This document shows positions 8,527 through 15,506 of a DNA stretch of 40,814 nucleotides, in pieces. The translations under genes and the position numbers were made by a program. The stretch is from assembly GCA_903897855.1 (NCBI GenBank), contig CAIUDH010000110.1, forward strand, positions 1 through 40,814, read 5' to 3'. How positions within the stretch are numbered: the first letter of the stretch is position 1; each line of letters opens with the position of its first letter. The DNA is from an uncultured Bacteroidota bacterium. Lineage in GTDB: Bacteria; Bacteroidota; Bacteroidia; UKL13-3. The notes under the pieces were generated by a model. The model was not told where the DNA came from and made no database searches. It worked only from the letters and a program-made list of their open reading frames with translations.

Positions 8527-9738
8527 CTAATGACTTATTTTATTTTTTCGTCTTGAGGAGATAAATTCCACCGTTAGGTTTACAACGATAGTCATAATAA
8601 ATAAAATACAACCTAACGCAAATAAAGCTTTAAAGTGCATACCACCTTGTGGAGCCTCTCCTAATTCGGCCGCAATGGTCGCCGGTATCGTACGCACAGG
8701 CTCCAAAAAAGTATGCGGAATAATAGCCGCATTCCCCGTTACCATTAATACAGCCATCGTTTCACCAATGGCTCTTCCGATACCCAAAATTGCGGCAGCG
8801 GTAATACCAGAGCCGGCATACGGAATTACTACCCGATGAATCGTTTGCCATTTGTTCGCCCCCAGAGCCAAACTCGCCTCTTTCATTGCATTGGGCGTGG
8901 TTCGTAAAGCATCTTCAGAGATGGTAACAATCGTTGGTAATGCCATAATTCCCAAAATAATACTGCCCGCCAAGGCTGTTTCCCCCACAGGCAAGCCGAA
9001 TAAACTTTGTATTTGTGGCACGATAACAATTAAACCAAAAAAACCATAAACCACGGAAGGAATTCCGGCAAGTAGTTCTATTAAGGGCTTCAATATGTTT
9101 CTTACTCTTTTGGTGGCAATTTCGGCCATATATATGGCAGTAGCTAAACCTAAAGGCAATGCTATTAAAATAGCGCCAAAACTAACCCAAAGTGTTCCCA
9201 ATATCAAGGATAAAACGCCTAGCTGCGCAACCGGTTGTGCCGTTGGAAACCATTCTTTTTCAGATAGAAATTGTTTGAGTGTTGTTTTTTCTATAGGTAA
9301 AATTTTACCGCTAAAATTAGAATCAATATTTTTAGACGGGAAAAAGGCTATAATGCCAGGTGTCTTATCGATAAATTCATTGGTTCTTTGAGGAACAAAT
9401 TCAAAATTCTCTCCCAACTCCTCATCAGTATAATAATTGCTAAGATCATCCATCCTAAATAAAAAAATGGGTTCGTCGTTCCCTCCCAACTCTTTCCAGT
9501 TTATGATGTTTTGATCGAAAATATTTTTGATCTGGTTGGCCGAAAGATTGCCTGCCGCATTTGCTTTGTTCACCGCTAACACAAAACCTTCTTCAATAGG
9601 CGTGCTTTGAAAAAGTGATTTGCCTTCCTTGAAAAGAAAAACCACAATTAGGATTACCGTTAAAGTCGTAATGGTACTACTTAGGAATAAGATTCCTTCA
9701 ATGGTTTTTTCTAACCACTTTTTGAGGGTTTTTTTCAC
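8527..9738 (-). CDS. pstC: PstC, phosphate ABC transporter permease with PstS-like insertion
   Basis: Second channel subunit of the Pst importer. The C-terminal ~235 residues are canonical PstC with six helices, including SVVYGFFGLIVIV, the EAA loop EASLALGANKWQTIHRVV and GRAIGETMAVLMV. At 403 residues it is about 85 longer than E. coli PstC. The extra sequence (about residues 48-150) lies in the first periplasmic loop after TM1 and resembles part of the PstS solute-binding domain: residues 65-90 share 14 of 26 positions with residues 120-145 of the PstS at 10122-10952, including NWKELGGNDE against NWKEVGGNDE. The start is GTG (9738), overlapping the stop of the upstream wHTH gene as GTGA. 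Transport function is well supported; the role of the insert is unknown. Confidence 0.95.
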   Translation of the reverse strand: MKKTLKKWLEKTIEGILFLSSTITTLTVILIVVFLFKEGKSLFQSTPIEEGFVLAVNKANAAGNLSANQIKNIFDQNIINWKELGGNDEPIFLFRMDDLSNYYTDEELGENFEFVPQRTNEFIDKTPGIIAFFPSKNIDSNFSGKILPIEKTTLKQFLSEKEWFPTAQPVAQLGVLSLILGTLWVSFGAILIALPLGLATAIYMAEIATKRVRNILKPLIELLAGIPSVVYGFFGLIVIVPQIQSLFGLPVGETALAGSIILGIMALPTIVTISEDALRTTPNAMKEASLALGANKWQTIHRVVIPYAGSGITAAAILGIGRAIGETMAVLMVTGNAAIIPHTFLEPVRTIPATIAAELGEAPQGGMHFKALFALGCILFIMTIVVNLTVEFISSRRKNKISH

Positions 9739-10040
9739 GGTTTCGCTTTTATAACCTTAATTTCTGTCTTGCCTATATTAATTTTATACCCCACACCTCT
9801 GATGGTTGAAAAAACTTGATCACCTAGTTTTTTACGCAGGTTTACCAGGTGCACATCCACCGTTCTTTCTTTTGAAAGAGACTTTTCTGTCCATATTTTT
9901 TCAAAGATTTGTTTGCGCGAAAATACTTTCCCTGGGTCGGAACACAAGAGCCATAGAGTTTCAAATTCTTTTCTCGGCAAATCAATTTCTACTCCCTCCT
10001 TATTTACGATGTACTGCTCTCGGTCAATGGTAAATCTCAT
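9735..10040 (-). CDS. Stand-alone PhoB/OmpR-type winged-helix DNA-binding protein
   Basis: A 101-residue protein that consists only of a transcriptional-regulator C-terminal (Trans_reg_C) domain. LPRKEFETLWLLCSDPGKVF, FSRKQIFEKIW, ERTVDVHLVNLRKKLG and STIRGVGYKI match successive elements of the PhoB effector domain, including the recognition helix and the wing. There is no receiver domain, and the 81 bases up to the pstS stop leave no room for one in any frame. It is translationally coupled to pstC (GTGA overlap). It could bind the Pho-type boxes upstream of pstS and the porin, acting as a constitutive co-regulator or a competitor of a full-length PhoB; this is inference. Confidence 0.85.
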   Translation of the reverse strand: MRFTIDREQYIVNKEGVEIDLPRKEFETLWLLCSDPGKVFSRKQIFEKIWTEKSLSKERTVDVHLVNLRKKLGDQVFSTIRGVGYKINIGKTEIKVIKAKP

Positions 10041-10066
10041 GCTTCTATTTTATTTTATAATTAAAA

Positions 10067-10103
10067 CAACCGGAGTTCTTTTGGGCTAAAAGAACTCCGG
10101 TTG
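10067..10103 (-). terminator. Strong hairpin between pstS and the rest of the pst operon
   Basis: A 16-bp perfect stem (10067-10082 with 10088-10103) and a five-base loop lie 19 bases after the pstS stop; the minus strand then reads GTTTTAATT. The T tract is short, so this may be a partial terminator or an mRNA-stabilising stem. Either way it would give more pstS message than pstCAB-phoU message, as the binding protein is needed in excess. Confidence 0.75.
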
Positions 10104-10121
10104 CTTTAATGCTATTATGGA

Positions 10122-10952
10122 TTAATTTAGGTTAATATAACCAACGTCGCTCACCACCTTTTGCCCTTCACCCGACAATACATAATCTAAGAATGGCTTT
10201 ACTTTGGCAGCATCCTTTATTAGATAATAATAATATAGCGGACGAACGATTGGATAGCTTTTATTCTTTGAGTTGGCAACGGTTGGTTCGACATATGTTT
10301 TGCCTTTGTCATAAGAAACTTTCAAGGCTTTAACCGTCTTTTCCATATAGGCAAAACCAATATATCCAATGGCGCCTTTGGTTTGGCTAACCGACTGAAC
10401 AATAGCTCCTGTGGCAGGCATCATTAATATTGAAGTGCCATAATTTTTGTTGCTTAACACATGTTCTTTGAAAAACTCATACGTTCCTGAACTTGACTCT
10501 CTGGAGTAAGCTACAATTTTTTCGTCATTACCGCCGACTTCTTTCCAATTTGTTATTTTTCCTGTAAAAATTCCCTCTAACTGCTCCCTGGTAAGTTGAC
10601 TTACCTTGTTGTTTGGATTTACAATCACCGAAAGGGCATCGTAGGCGATAGTCACCTCCTTGAATGCTTTACCGGCGTCTTGTAGCTTCATTTTCTCACT
10701 CATCTTCATCTTACGCGACGACATGGCGATATCTGTTGTCCCGTCAAGAAAAGCGGCAATTCCTACGCCACTTCCTCCACCTATAACAGTGATTTTAGAC
10801 GTTGGGTTTTTTTTCATAAAACTCTCTGCTTCTTTTTGAGAAAGAGGAAGTACCGTGTCGCTTCCTTTGATTTTAAGAGTTACTCCCGGTTGTGTGAATG
10901 CCATGGCAAATAATGTTGCGATGGAAAGTATTGCTTTGTATTTGAAATTCAT
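10122..10952 (-). CDS. pstS: PstS, periplasmic phosphate-binding protein
   Basis: Captures phosphate in the periplasm and hands it to PstCA. The 276-residue protein has a Sec signal peptide (KAILSIATLFAMAFTQPG) and the phosphate-binding signatures of the PstS/SphX family: KGSDTVLPL (29-37), GGGSGVG (58-64) and SRESSSGTYEFF (150-161). Its start is preceded by four 7-bp repeats at 11-bp spacing (10995-11034) typical of a PhoB-type operator. A strong hairpin follows the stop. Confidence 0.97.
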   Translation of the reverse strand: MNFKYKAILSIATLFAMAFTQPGVTLKIKGSDTVLPLSQKEAESFMKKNPTSKITVIGGGSGVGIAAFLDGTTDIAMSSRKMKMSEKMKLQDAGKAFKEVTIAYDALSVIVNPNNKVSQLTREQLEGIFTGKITNWKEVGGNDEKIVAYSRESSSGTYEFFKEHVLSNKNYGTSILMMPATGAIVQSVSQTKGAIGYIGFAYMEKTVKALKVSYDKGKTYVEPTVANSKNKSYPIVRPLYYYYLIKDAAKVKPFLDYVLSGEGQKVVSDVGYINLN

Positions 10953-10977
10953 TTTTTGATTGTGATTTACTAGGTTG

Positions 10978-11034
10978 CAAATTTGGTTTCTTATTGTTAA
11001 TTATATGTTCCCCCTGTGTTAAGTTTTTGTTAAG
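10978..11034 (-). promoter_or_regulatory. Pho-box array and promoter of pstS
   Basis: Reading the minus strand there are four 7-bp boxes with an exact 11-bp period: CTTAACA (11034-11028), CTTAACA (11023-11017), GGGAACA (11012-11006) and ATTAACA (11001-10995). This is the architecture of a PhoB operator: 7-bp direct repeats with 4-bp spacers. CAAATTTG at 10985-10978 resembles the -7 element TAnnTTTG with one mismatch, ending 17 bases downstream of the last box. The porin promoter has the same layout. Confidence 0.75.
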
Positions 11035-11063
11035 TGGTTGGCGGGTTTCCTGTTAGTTTTGAA

Positions 11064-12344
11064 TTAAAACTTGTATTGAACGCGCAAGGTGAGGGCGTTG
11101 TCTTTCAAATCCTTGGTGAAACCAACTACATTACTACTGGTTTCACTGGTCACCATATCATAGTATGCTGTAAATTTAACATTGGCATCTACACGAAATA
11201 CCCAACCTATTCCAAGAGTTGTATATTTTAGGTCGCTTTTGGTTAACTTACTGCCTGCTTTGCCAATATCATTTCCAGCTGCCTTTGTATTCGGATCATA
11301 CCAGTCATATTTTAAAACCAATTGATGTTTTGACTGTCCTATGTTCTGTAGCAGATATACATAGGCTCCATTAAAATTACGAAGGTAGGTATCGGCTGCC
11401 GGGTCGGCTGCCGGGCTGCTTGTTGTGGCTGCAGTTCCTGGTTGCGTACCTTGAATATATTCACCTCTTAAAGTGGTCATCCCAAATGGAAAAACCGAAT
11501 TCACCTGGAAATCTACACCTACATACTCCCTTCTTGCAATTTTCCCTTTGTTTTCTGTGGTTGAATCAACCGCAAAACCAATACCCGAGGCATTATTATA
11601 GATAAACTTAGTAGGCTGGCGATAGCCTCCATTATAATAAGAGGTTCTCAGTGCGTAATTTATTTTTTCGTTTTTTGTTGTTTTGTTGATCCCGATATTA
11701 CCAATAAAATCTTTTTTGGAATCAAAATCGCTTGCCGTTCCTCCTGTTCCATTATAAAAACCACCTTCAATTTTTAGAAAATTCCAATTCGATGTCTTTG
11801 GCATTTGAAATCCAACTTTTGCTCCCAAATCTCTCTCTCCTGGAAAAATCGTTTGAAACAATCTAGAGCGCTCTGGCGATTCGCGCATGCTTGATGAATA
11901 AGATATTTCAAAGCCAAAAGCACGATCAAAAACACCACTCGTTAAACTAACTGCATTTAACCAAGGCTCGGTTATTTTCACATAAGCATCTTTCAAAGCA
12001 AGCCCTTTCTCTGTGGCGTCAAATTGTATCACACCTTGTGCAATACCATTATCATATGCCGCCTTTATCCTACCTCTGCGTAAAACAAATCTATTGTCAG
12101 TATTAGCAGGGAAATTCCCCCCTGCAAAACTTGCAGCCCCAACCGAATCAATAGATTGATACTGTGCTTGCACATAACCCGTGATCTTAAACCTTTTCTG
12201 CAATTCTGTCTCGGTTTGCAGCTTGTAAACAGCACTGGTTAAAGTGTCTAAAGGTGTTTGAATTATTTCCTGTGAGAATGCTTTAGGGGCAAAACAAACA
12301 AAAAACATAGCGGTAAAAAATACGATGATAATTTTTCTTTGCAT
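11064..12344 (-). CDS. Phosphate-selective porin (OprO/OprP family)
   Basis: Outer-membrane beta-barrel expected to admit phosphate or polyphosphate into the periplasm. The 426-residue protein has a signal peptide ending KAFSQE, an early GYVQAQYQ strand and RFVLRRGRIKAAYDNG typical of the porin O/P family, repeated alternating-hydrophobic strands such as YALRTSYYNGGY, and a final strand ALTLRVQYKF ending in Phe, the usual signal for BAM-mediated barrel insertion. It directly precedes pstS and shares its Pho-box promoter architecture, so a role in phosphate starvation is likely. Substrate specificity is inferred. Confidence 0.9.
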   Translation of the reverse strand: MQRKIIIVFFTAMFFVCFAPKAFSQEIIQTPLDTLTSAVYKLQTETELQKRFKITGYVQAQYQSIDSVGAASFAGGNFPANTDNRFVLRRGRIKAAYDNGIAQGVIQFDATEKGLALKDAYVKITEPWLNAVSLTSGVFDRAFGFEISYSSSMRESPERSRLFQTIFPGERDLGAKVGFQMPKTSNWNFLKIEGGFYNGTGGTASDFDSKKDFIGNIGINKTTKNEKINYALRTSYYNGGYRQPTKFIYNNASGIGFAVDSTTENKGKIARREYVGVDFQVNSVFPFGMTTLRGEYIQGTQPGTAATTSSPAADPAADTYLRNFNGAYVYLLQNIGQSKHQLVLKYDWYDPNTKAAGNDIGKAGSKLTKSDLKYTTLGIGWVFRVDANVKFTAYYDMVTSETSSNVVGFTKDLKDNALTLRVQYKF

Positions 12345-12369
12345 GATTGACTTGATTAAAATAATGATA

Positions 12370-12426
12370 CAAAATAAAGAATAGGGGGTTAACCAGGAGT
12401 TACCTCTATGTTATGTATATGTTAAG
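12370..12426 (-). promoter_or_regulatory. Pho-box array and promoter of the porin gene
   Basis: Minus-strand boxes with an exact 11-bp period: CTTAACA (12426-12420), CATAACA (12415-12409), GGTAACT (12404-12398) and GTTAACC (12393-12387). A TTTTG ending at 12370 resembles the right part of a -7 element and lies 17 bases from the last box, the same spacing as at pstS. The boxes are individually degenerate, but the phase and geometry match the pstS array. Confidence 0.7.
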
Positions 12427-12492
12427 TTTTTTAGAGATTCTCCGTCGCCAACTCCAGCAGCAGCGTTTAATTCGGTTTTGCCTCTCTAAGGA

Positions 12493-12512
12493 AGCATATT
12501 GGAGCATATTGG
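12493..12512. repeat. 10-bp tandem duplication upstream of recA
   Basis: AGCATATTGG occurs twice in immediate succession (12493-12502, 12503-12512), about 200 bases before the recA promoter. It could be a one-helical-turn pair of binding sites or a chance slippage duplication. Confidence 0.6.
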
Positions 12513-12701
12513 TATTTCTCTTACCTACACTTTAATTGTTTTGTTGCTGATATTCAATAACTAACCCTATCAGAAGGCACAAAGCGAAAATTGCCATTGC
12601 CTCAATTTATATCAAGAGAAAGCCATCAAAAACCCAAAAATAGTTGCTAAAAAACTTAGCACCTATTTTTCAACAAGACAAGATTAACATCTATTACTTA
12701 C

Positions 12702-12709
12702 TATTTTTG
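12702..12709 (+). promoter_or_regulatory. recA -7 promoter element
   Basis: TATTTTTG matches the Bacteroidota -7 consensus TAnnTTTG exactly, 33 bases before the recA ATG at 12743. It lies downstream of the more upstream in-frame ATG at 12644, which supports choosing 12743 as the start. No clear -33 element is seen. Confidence 0.6.
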
Positions 12710-12742
12710 CTGCCTAATAAAACACAATTAAATTATACTACC

Positions 12743-13786
12743 ATGGCAAAAGAATCAAAAGATACAGCAAACGACAATAAGGAACGTTTGAAGACCTTAC
12801 AACTCACCATCGAAAAGCTTGAAAAAGAATATGGAAAAGGGGTGGTAATGAGAATGAGTGATACCCGAATTGAACCTTTAGAGGTTATCTCTACTGGCTC
12901 CTTAGGGCTCGACATCGCTCTTGGGGTTGGAGGATTACCGAAAGGACGTGTAATTGAAATTTATGGTCCGGAAAGCTCAGGAAAAACTACCCTGAGTATG
13001 CACGCCATCGCCGAATGCCAAAAACAAGGTGGCATGGCCGCATTTATTGACGCCGAGCACGCCTTCGACAAAACATATGCAGAAAGATTAGGCATTGATA
13101 CTTCAAATTTATTGATTGCTCAGCCCGATAACGGAGAGCAGGCATTAGAAATTGCCGATAACCTTATTCGCTCTGGTGCAATAGATATTATTGTAATCGA
13201 CTCGGTAGCTGCTTTGGTGCCTAAAGCTGAAATTGAAGGCGATATGGGCGATAGCAAAATGGGATTGCAAGCACGACTCATGAGCCAGGCTTTACGTAAA
13301 CTAACAGGCTCCATTAACAAAACCAATTGCGTATGCATCTTTATTAACCAGTTGCGCGACAAAATTGGGGTGATGTTCGGAAGTCCCGAAACAACCACCG
13401 GTGGTAACGCCTTGAAGTTTTATGCTTCTGTGCGGTTGGATATACGTCGAATCGGACAAATTAAAGACGGCGATGCCATAGTAGGTAACCGCACGAAGGT
13501 TAAAGTAGCTAAAAACAAAGTGGCTCCTCCCTTTCGCGTCGTGGAATTTGATATAAATTATGGTGAAGGAATAAGCAAAATAGGCGAGATTGTGGATTTG
13601 GGCGTTGACTTTGAGATCATAAAAAAAGCAGGGTCTTGGTTTAGTTATAATGAAACAAAAATTGGTCAAGGTCGCGACGCCGTGAAACAAATGCTCTCCG
13701 ATAATACAGAAATGTGTCTTGAAATAGAGAATAAAATTCGTGCCGCTGCACAAGCCTCTCTCAAAACAAAACAAGAGATCGATTAA
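12743..13786 (+). CDS. recA: RecA recombinase
   Basis: Catalyses homologous strand exchange and stimulates LexA/UmuD-type self-cleavage. The protein has Walker [10 protein letters not shown], the MAW-type region that follows, Walker [23 protein letters not shown], the L1/L2 DNA-binding loops around [16 protein letters not shown] and [17 protein letters not shown], and the [20 protein letters not shown] core. The frame is open back to an ATG at 12644, but those 33 extra residues are not RecA-like and would place the start upstream of the -7 element, so I use 12743, giving 347 residues, normal for the family. A strong terminator follows the stop. Confidence 0.98.
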   Translation: MAKESKDTANDNKERLKTLQLTIEKLEKEYGKGVVMRMSDTRIEPLEVISTGSLGLDIALGVGGLPKGRVIEIYGPESSGKTTLSMHAIAECQKQGGMAAFIDAEHAFDKTYAERLGIDTSNLLIAQPDNGEQALEIADNLIRSGAIDIIVIDSVAALVPKAEIEGDMGDSKMGLQARLMSQALRKLTGSINKTNCVCIFINQLRDKIGVMFGSPETTTGGNALKFYASVRLDIRRIGQIKDGDAIVGNRTKVKVAKNKVAPPFRVVEFDINYGEGISKIGEIVDLGVDFEIIKKAGSWFSYNETKIGQGRDAVKQMLSDNTEMCLEIENKIRAAAQASLKTKQEID

Positions 13787-13807
13787 TAAAAAGACAAAAG
13801 TTTAGAC

Positions 13808-13845
13808 AAACAAAAAACCCGGAATTTACTCCGGGTTTTTTGTTT
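13808..13845. terminator. Bidirectional terminator between recA and the aldehyde dehydrogenase gene
   Basis: A 16-bp perfect stem (13808-13823 with 13830-13845) built around CCCGG/CCGGG with a six-base loop ATTTAC; the stem ends in A and T runs on both sides, so it works for recA on the plus strand and the convergent minus-strand gene ending at 13952. Confidence 0.9.
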
Positions 13846-13951
13846 TCAATTCAACGTTGATTTGCAAATAAATCGTAGGAGGGTGTTCCTTTAAACTCCT
13901 AATTGTAAGATGTTACCTCCACAAGTCTGATTGTTGATAGCTAAAATAAAT

Positions 13952-15394
13952 TTATATTTTCACACAGACATTCTTCTCTTCAGTGAAAAACTTTAAGGCC
14001 TCAAAGCCCCCTTCCCTACCTACACCGCTTTGTTTTACCCCTCCGAAAGGCGTGCGTAAATCGCGCTCCAGCCAACAGTTAATCCAAACAATACCACTTT
14101 CTATTTTAGCGGCCACCCGGTGTGCTTTCGATAGGTTCTCGGTGAATATCGTACACGCCAATCCGTAAGGCGTGCTGTTGGCCATCATCAAAACCTCCGC
14201 TTCTGTTGTAAAGGGCACCAGCGTTACAACCGGTCCAAATATTTCTTCCTGGTTAACACGGCAATCATAGGGTAAGCCTTCAATAATGGTAGGAGCTATA
14301 AACCAACCATCAACACACCTTCCTTCCAACTTTACAGCTTCACCACCCAGAAGAATTTTTCCTCCCTCCTGCTTTGCCAATTCGATATAGGATAAGATTT
14401 TTTCGAAGTGCTGTTTCGATGCAATGGCACCCAATTTCGAACTTTGAATCAATGGGTCGCTAACAGTTCGTTTTTTCACCTCTTCTATGAATGAGATTTT
14501 AAATTTTTCGTAGATGGTTTCTTGAACAAATATCCTTGAACCACATAAGCAAATTTCTCCTTGATTGGTGAACGCAGCAGCAGCACTTATCTTCACCGTC
14601 TTCTCAAAATCACAGTCACTAAAAATAATATTGGGGTTCTTTCCCCCCAACTCTAAACTCATCTTCTTAAACATGGGTGCCGCAATACGAGATATTTCTG
14701 CCCCTGTTTTTGTACCCCCGGTGAACGAGATGGCCTTTATTTTCGCATGTGCTGTAATGGCGCTGCCAACCTTGGTACCCAAACCGTGAATAATGTTTAA
14801 TACACCTTTGGGTAAACCCGCAGCACTACAAACTTCGCCAAGCATCGATGCCGTCATGGGTGTTATTTCAGATGGTTTAGCAATCACGCAATTACCCATG
14901 GCTAAAGCCGGCGTGATCTTCCAAGTAAACAAATACAAGGGTAAATTCCAAGGACTTATACAACCCACCACTCCTATCGGTGATCGGAGCGTATAGTTAA
15001 AAATATGATTATCTGTTTTATGAAACTCACCATTTAAATTAAGTGCTGCATTAGCGTAAAATTTTAAGTTGCTTACAGCACGTGGGATGTCCATGGCTCT
15101 GCTTAGCCACAATGGTTTACCTTGATCGTTGGTTTCGGCCAACGCAAACTCTTCCATTCGGGCTTCAAGGCCTTGCGCTATGCGTAATAAGATATCGCTT
15201 CGTTGCTCCTGAGTGAAATTGCTCCACTGCTCAAAAGCTTCTTCCGCGGCCTTTACTGCAAGCTCCACATCACGCTCATCGCTATCAGGCACTTCGCTGT
15301 ACACACTGCCTAAGGCTGGATTATAGCCCTCCAGATAGCCTCTCGACACTGGTTCAAGATACTCCCCGTTGATATAATTTAAAATACGTTGCAT
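13952..15394 (-). CDS. Aldehyde dehydrogenase, 2-aminomuconic semialdehyde dehydrogenase type
   Basis: NAD-dependent oxidation of an aldehyde to an acid; the closest family I recognise is ALDH8A1/AmnE, which oxidises 2-aminomuconate-6-semialdehyde in the kynurenine route of tryptophan breakdown. The 480-residue enzyme has the SPWNLP oxyanion motif (N150), K173 for NAD binding, catalytic-base Glu in SLELGGKNP (E248) and nucleophile Cys in NQGEICLCGSR (C282); GEICLC is characteristic of this subgroup. A kynurenine 3-monooxygenase gene about 4.3 kb away supports the pathway. A -7 element lies only 5 bp before the ATG. A related hydroxymuconic semialdehyde dehydrogenase remains possible. Confidence 0.87.
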   Translation of the reverse strand: MQRILNYINGEYLEPVSRGYLEGYNPALGSVYSEVPDSDERDVELAVKAAEEAFEQWSNFTQEQRSDILLRIAQGLEARMEEFALAETNDQGKPLWLSRAMDIPRAVSNLKFYANAALNLNGEFHKTDNHIFNYTLRSPIGVVGCISPWNLPLYLFTWKITPALAMGNCVIAKPSEITPMTASMLGEVCSAAGLPKGVLNIIHGLGTKVGSAITAHAKIKAISFTGGTKTGAEISRIAAPMFKKMSLELGGKNPNIIFSDCDFEKTVKISAAAAFTNQGEICLCGSRIFVQETIYEKFKISFIEEVKKRTVSDPLIQSSKLGAIASKQHFEKILSYIELAKQEGGKILLGGEAVKLEGRCVDGWFIAPTIIEGLPYDCRVNQEEIFGPVVTLVPFTTEAEVLMMANSTPYGLACTIFTENLSKAHRVAAKIESGIVWINCWLERDLRTPFGGVKQSGVGREGGFEALKFFTEEKNVCVKI

Positions 15395-15398
15395 AGGG

Positions 15399-15406
15399 CA
15401 AAAGTA
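15399..15406 (-). promoter_or_regulatory. -7 promoter element of the aldehyde dehydrogenase gene
   Basis: Minus-strand TACTTTTG matches TAnnTTTG exactly and ends 5 bases before the ATG at 15394, so the transcript is predicted to have essentially no 5' leader. Confidence 0.55.
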
Positions 15407-15506
15407 AGAAAGTGTTGCCGCTTATTTAAAAATAACAAGTAAGATGCAATTTTAGTAAATTATCCTTTCTCAATTTTTAGTATTATTTTTATGCCGTAAA
15501 AAAATT

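Larger units (their letters stand above)
12345..12742. other. Divergent intergenic region between porin gene and recA
   Basis: This 398-base gap has no convincing gene. It holds the porin Pho-box array (12370-12426), an exact 10-bp tandem duplication of AGCATATTGG (12493-12512) and the recA promoter near 12702. I see no recognisable SOS/LexA operator, though the LexA consensus in this lineage is not known to me. Confidence 0.7.

Noticed and set aside
9735-10121. Possibility that the wHTH gene is a frameshifted full response regulator
   Set aside because: Only 81 bases separate its ATG from the pstS stop and they contain a hairpin, leaving no space for a receiver domain in any frame.
12644-12742. 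N-terminal extension of recA from the ATG at 12644
   Set aside because: The 33 residues are not RecA-like and lie across the exact -7 element at 12702-12709, so the ATG at 12743 is preferred.
13301-13774. 157-codon open frame antisense to recA
   Set aside because: Fully inside recA, no protein motif, and typical of shadow frames opposite conserved genes.
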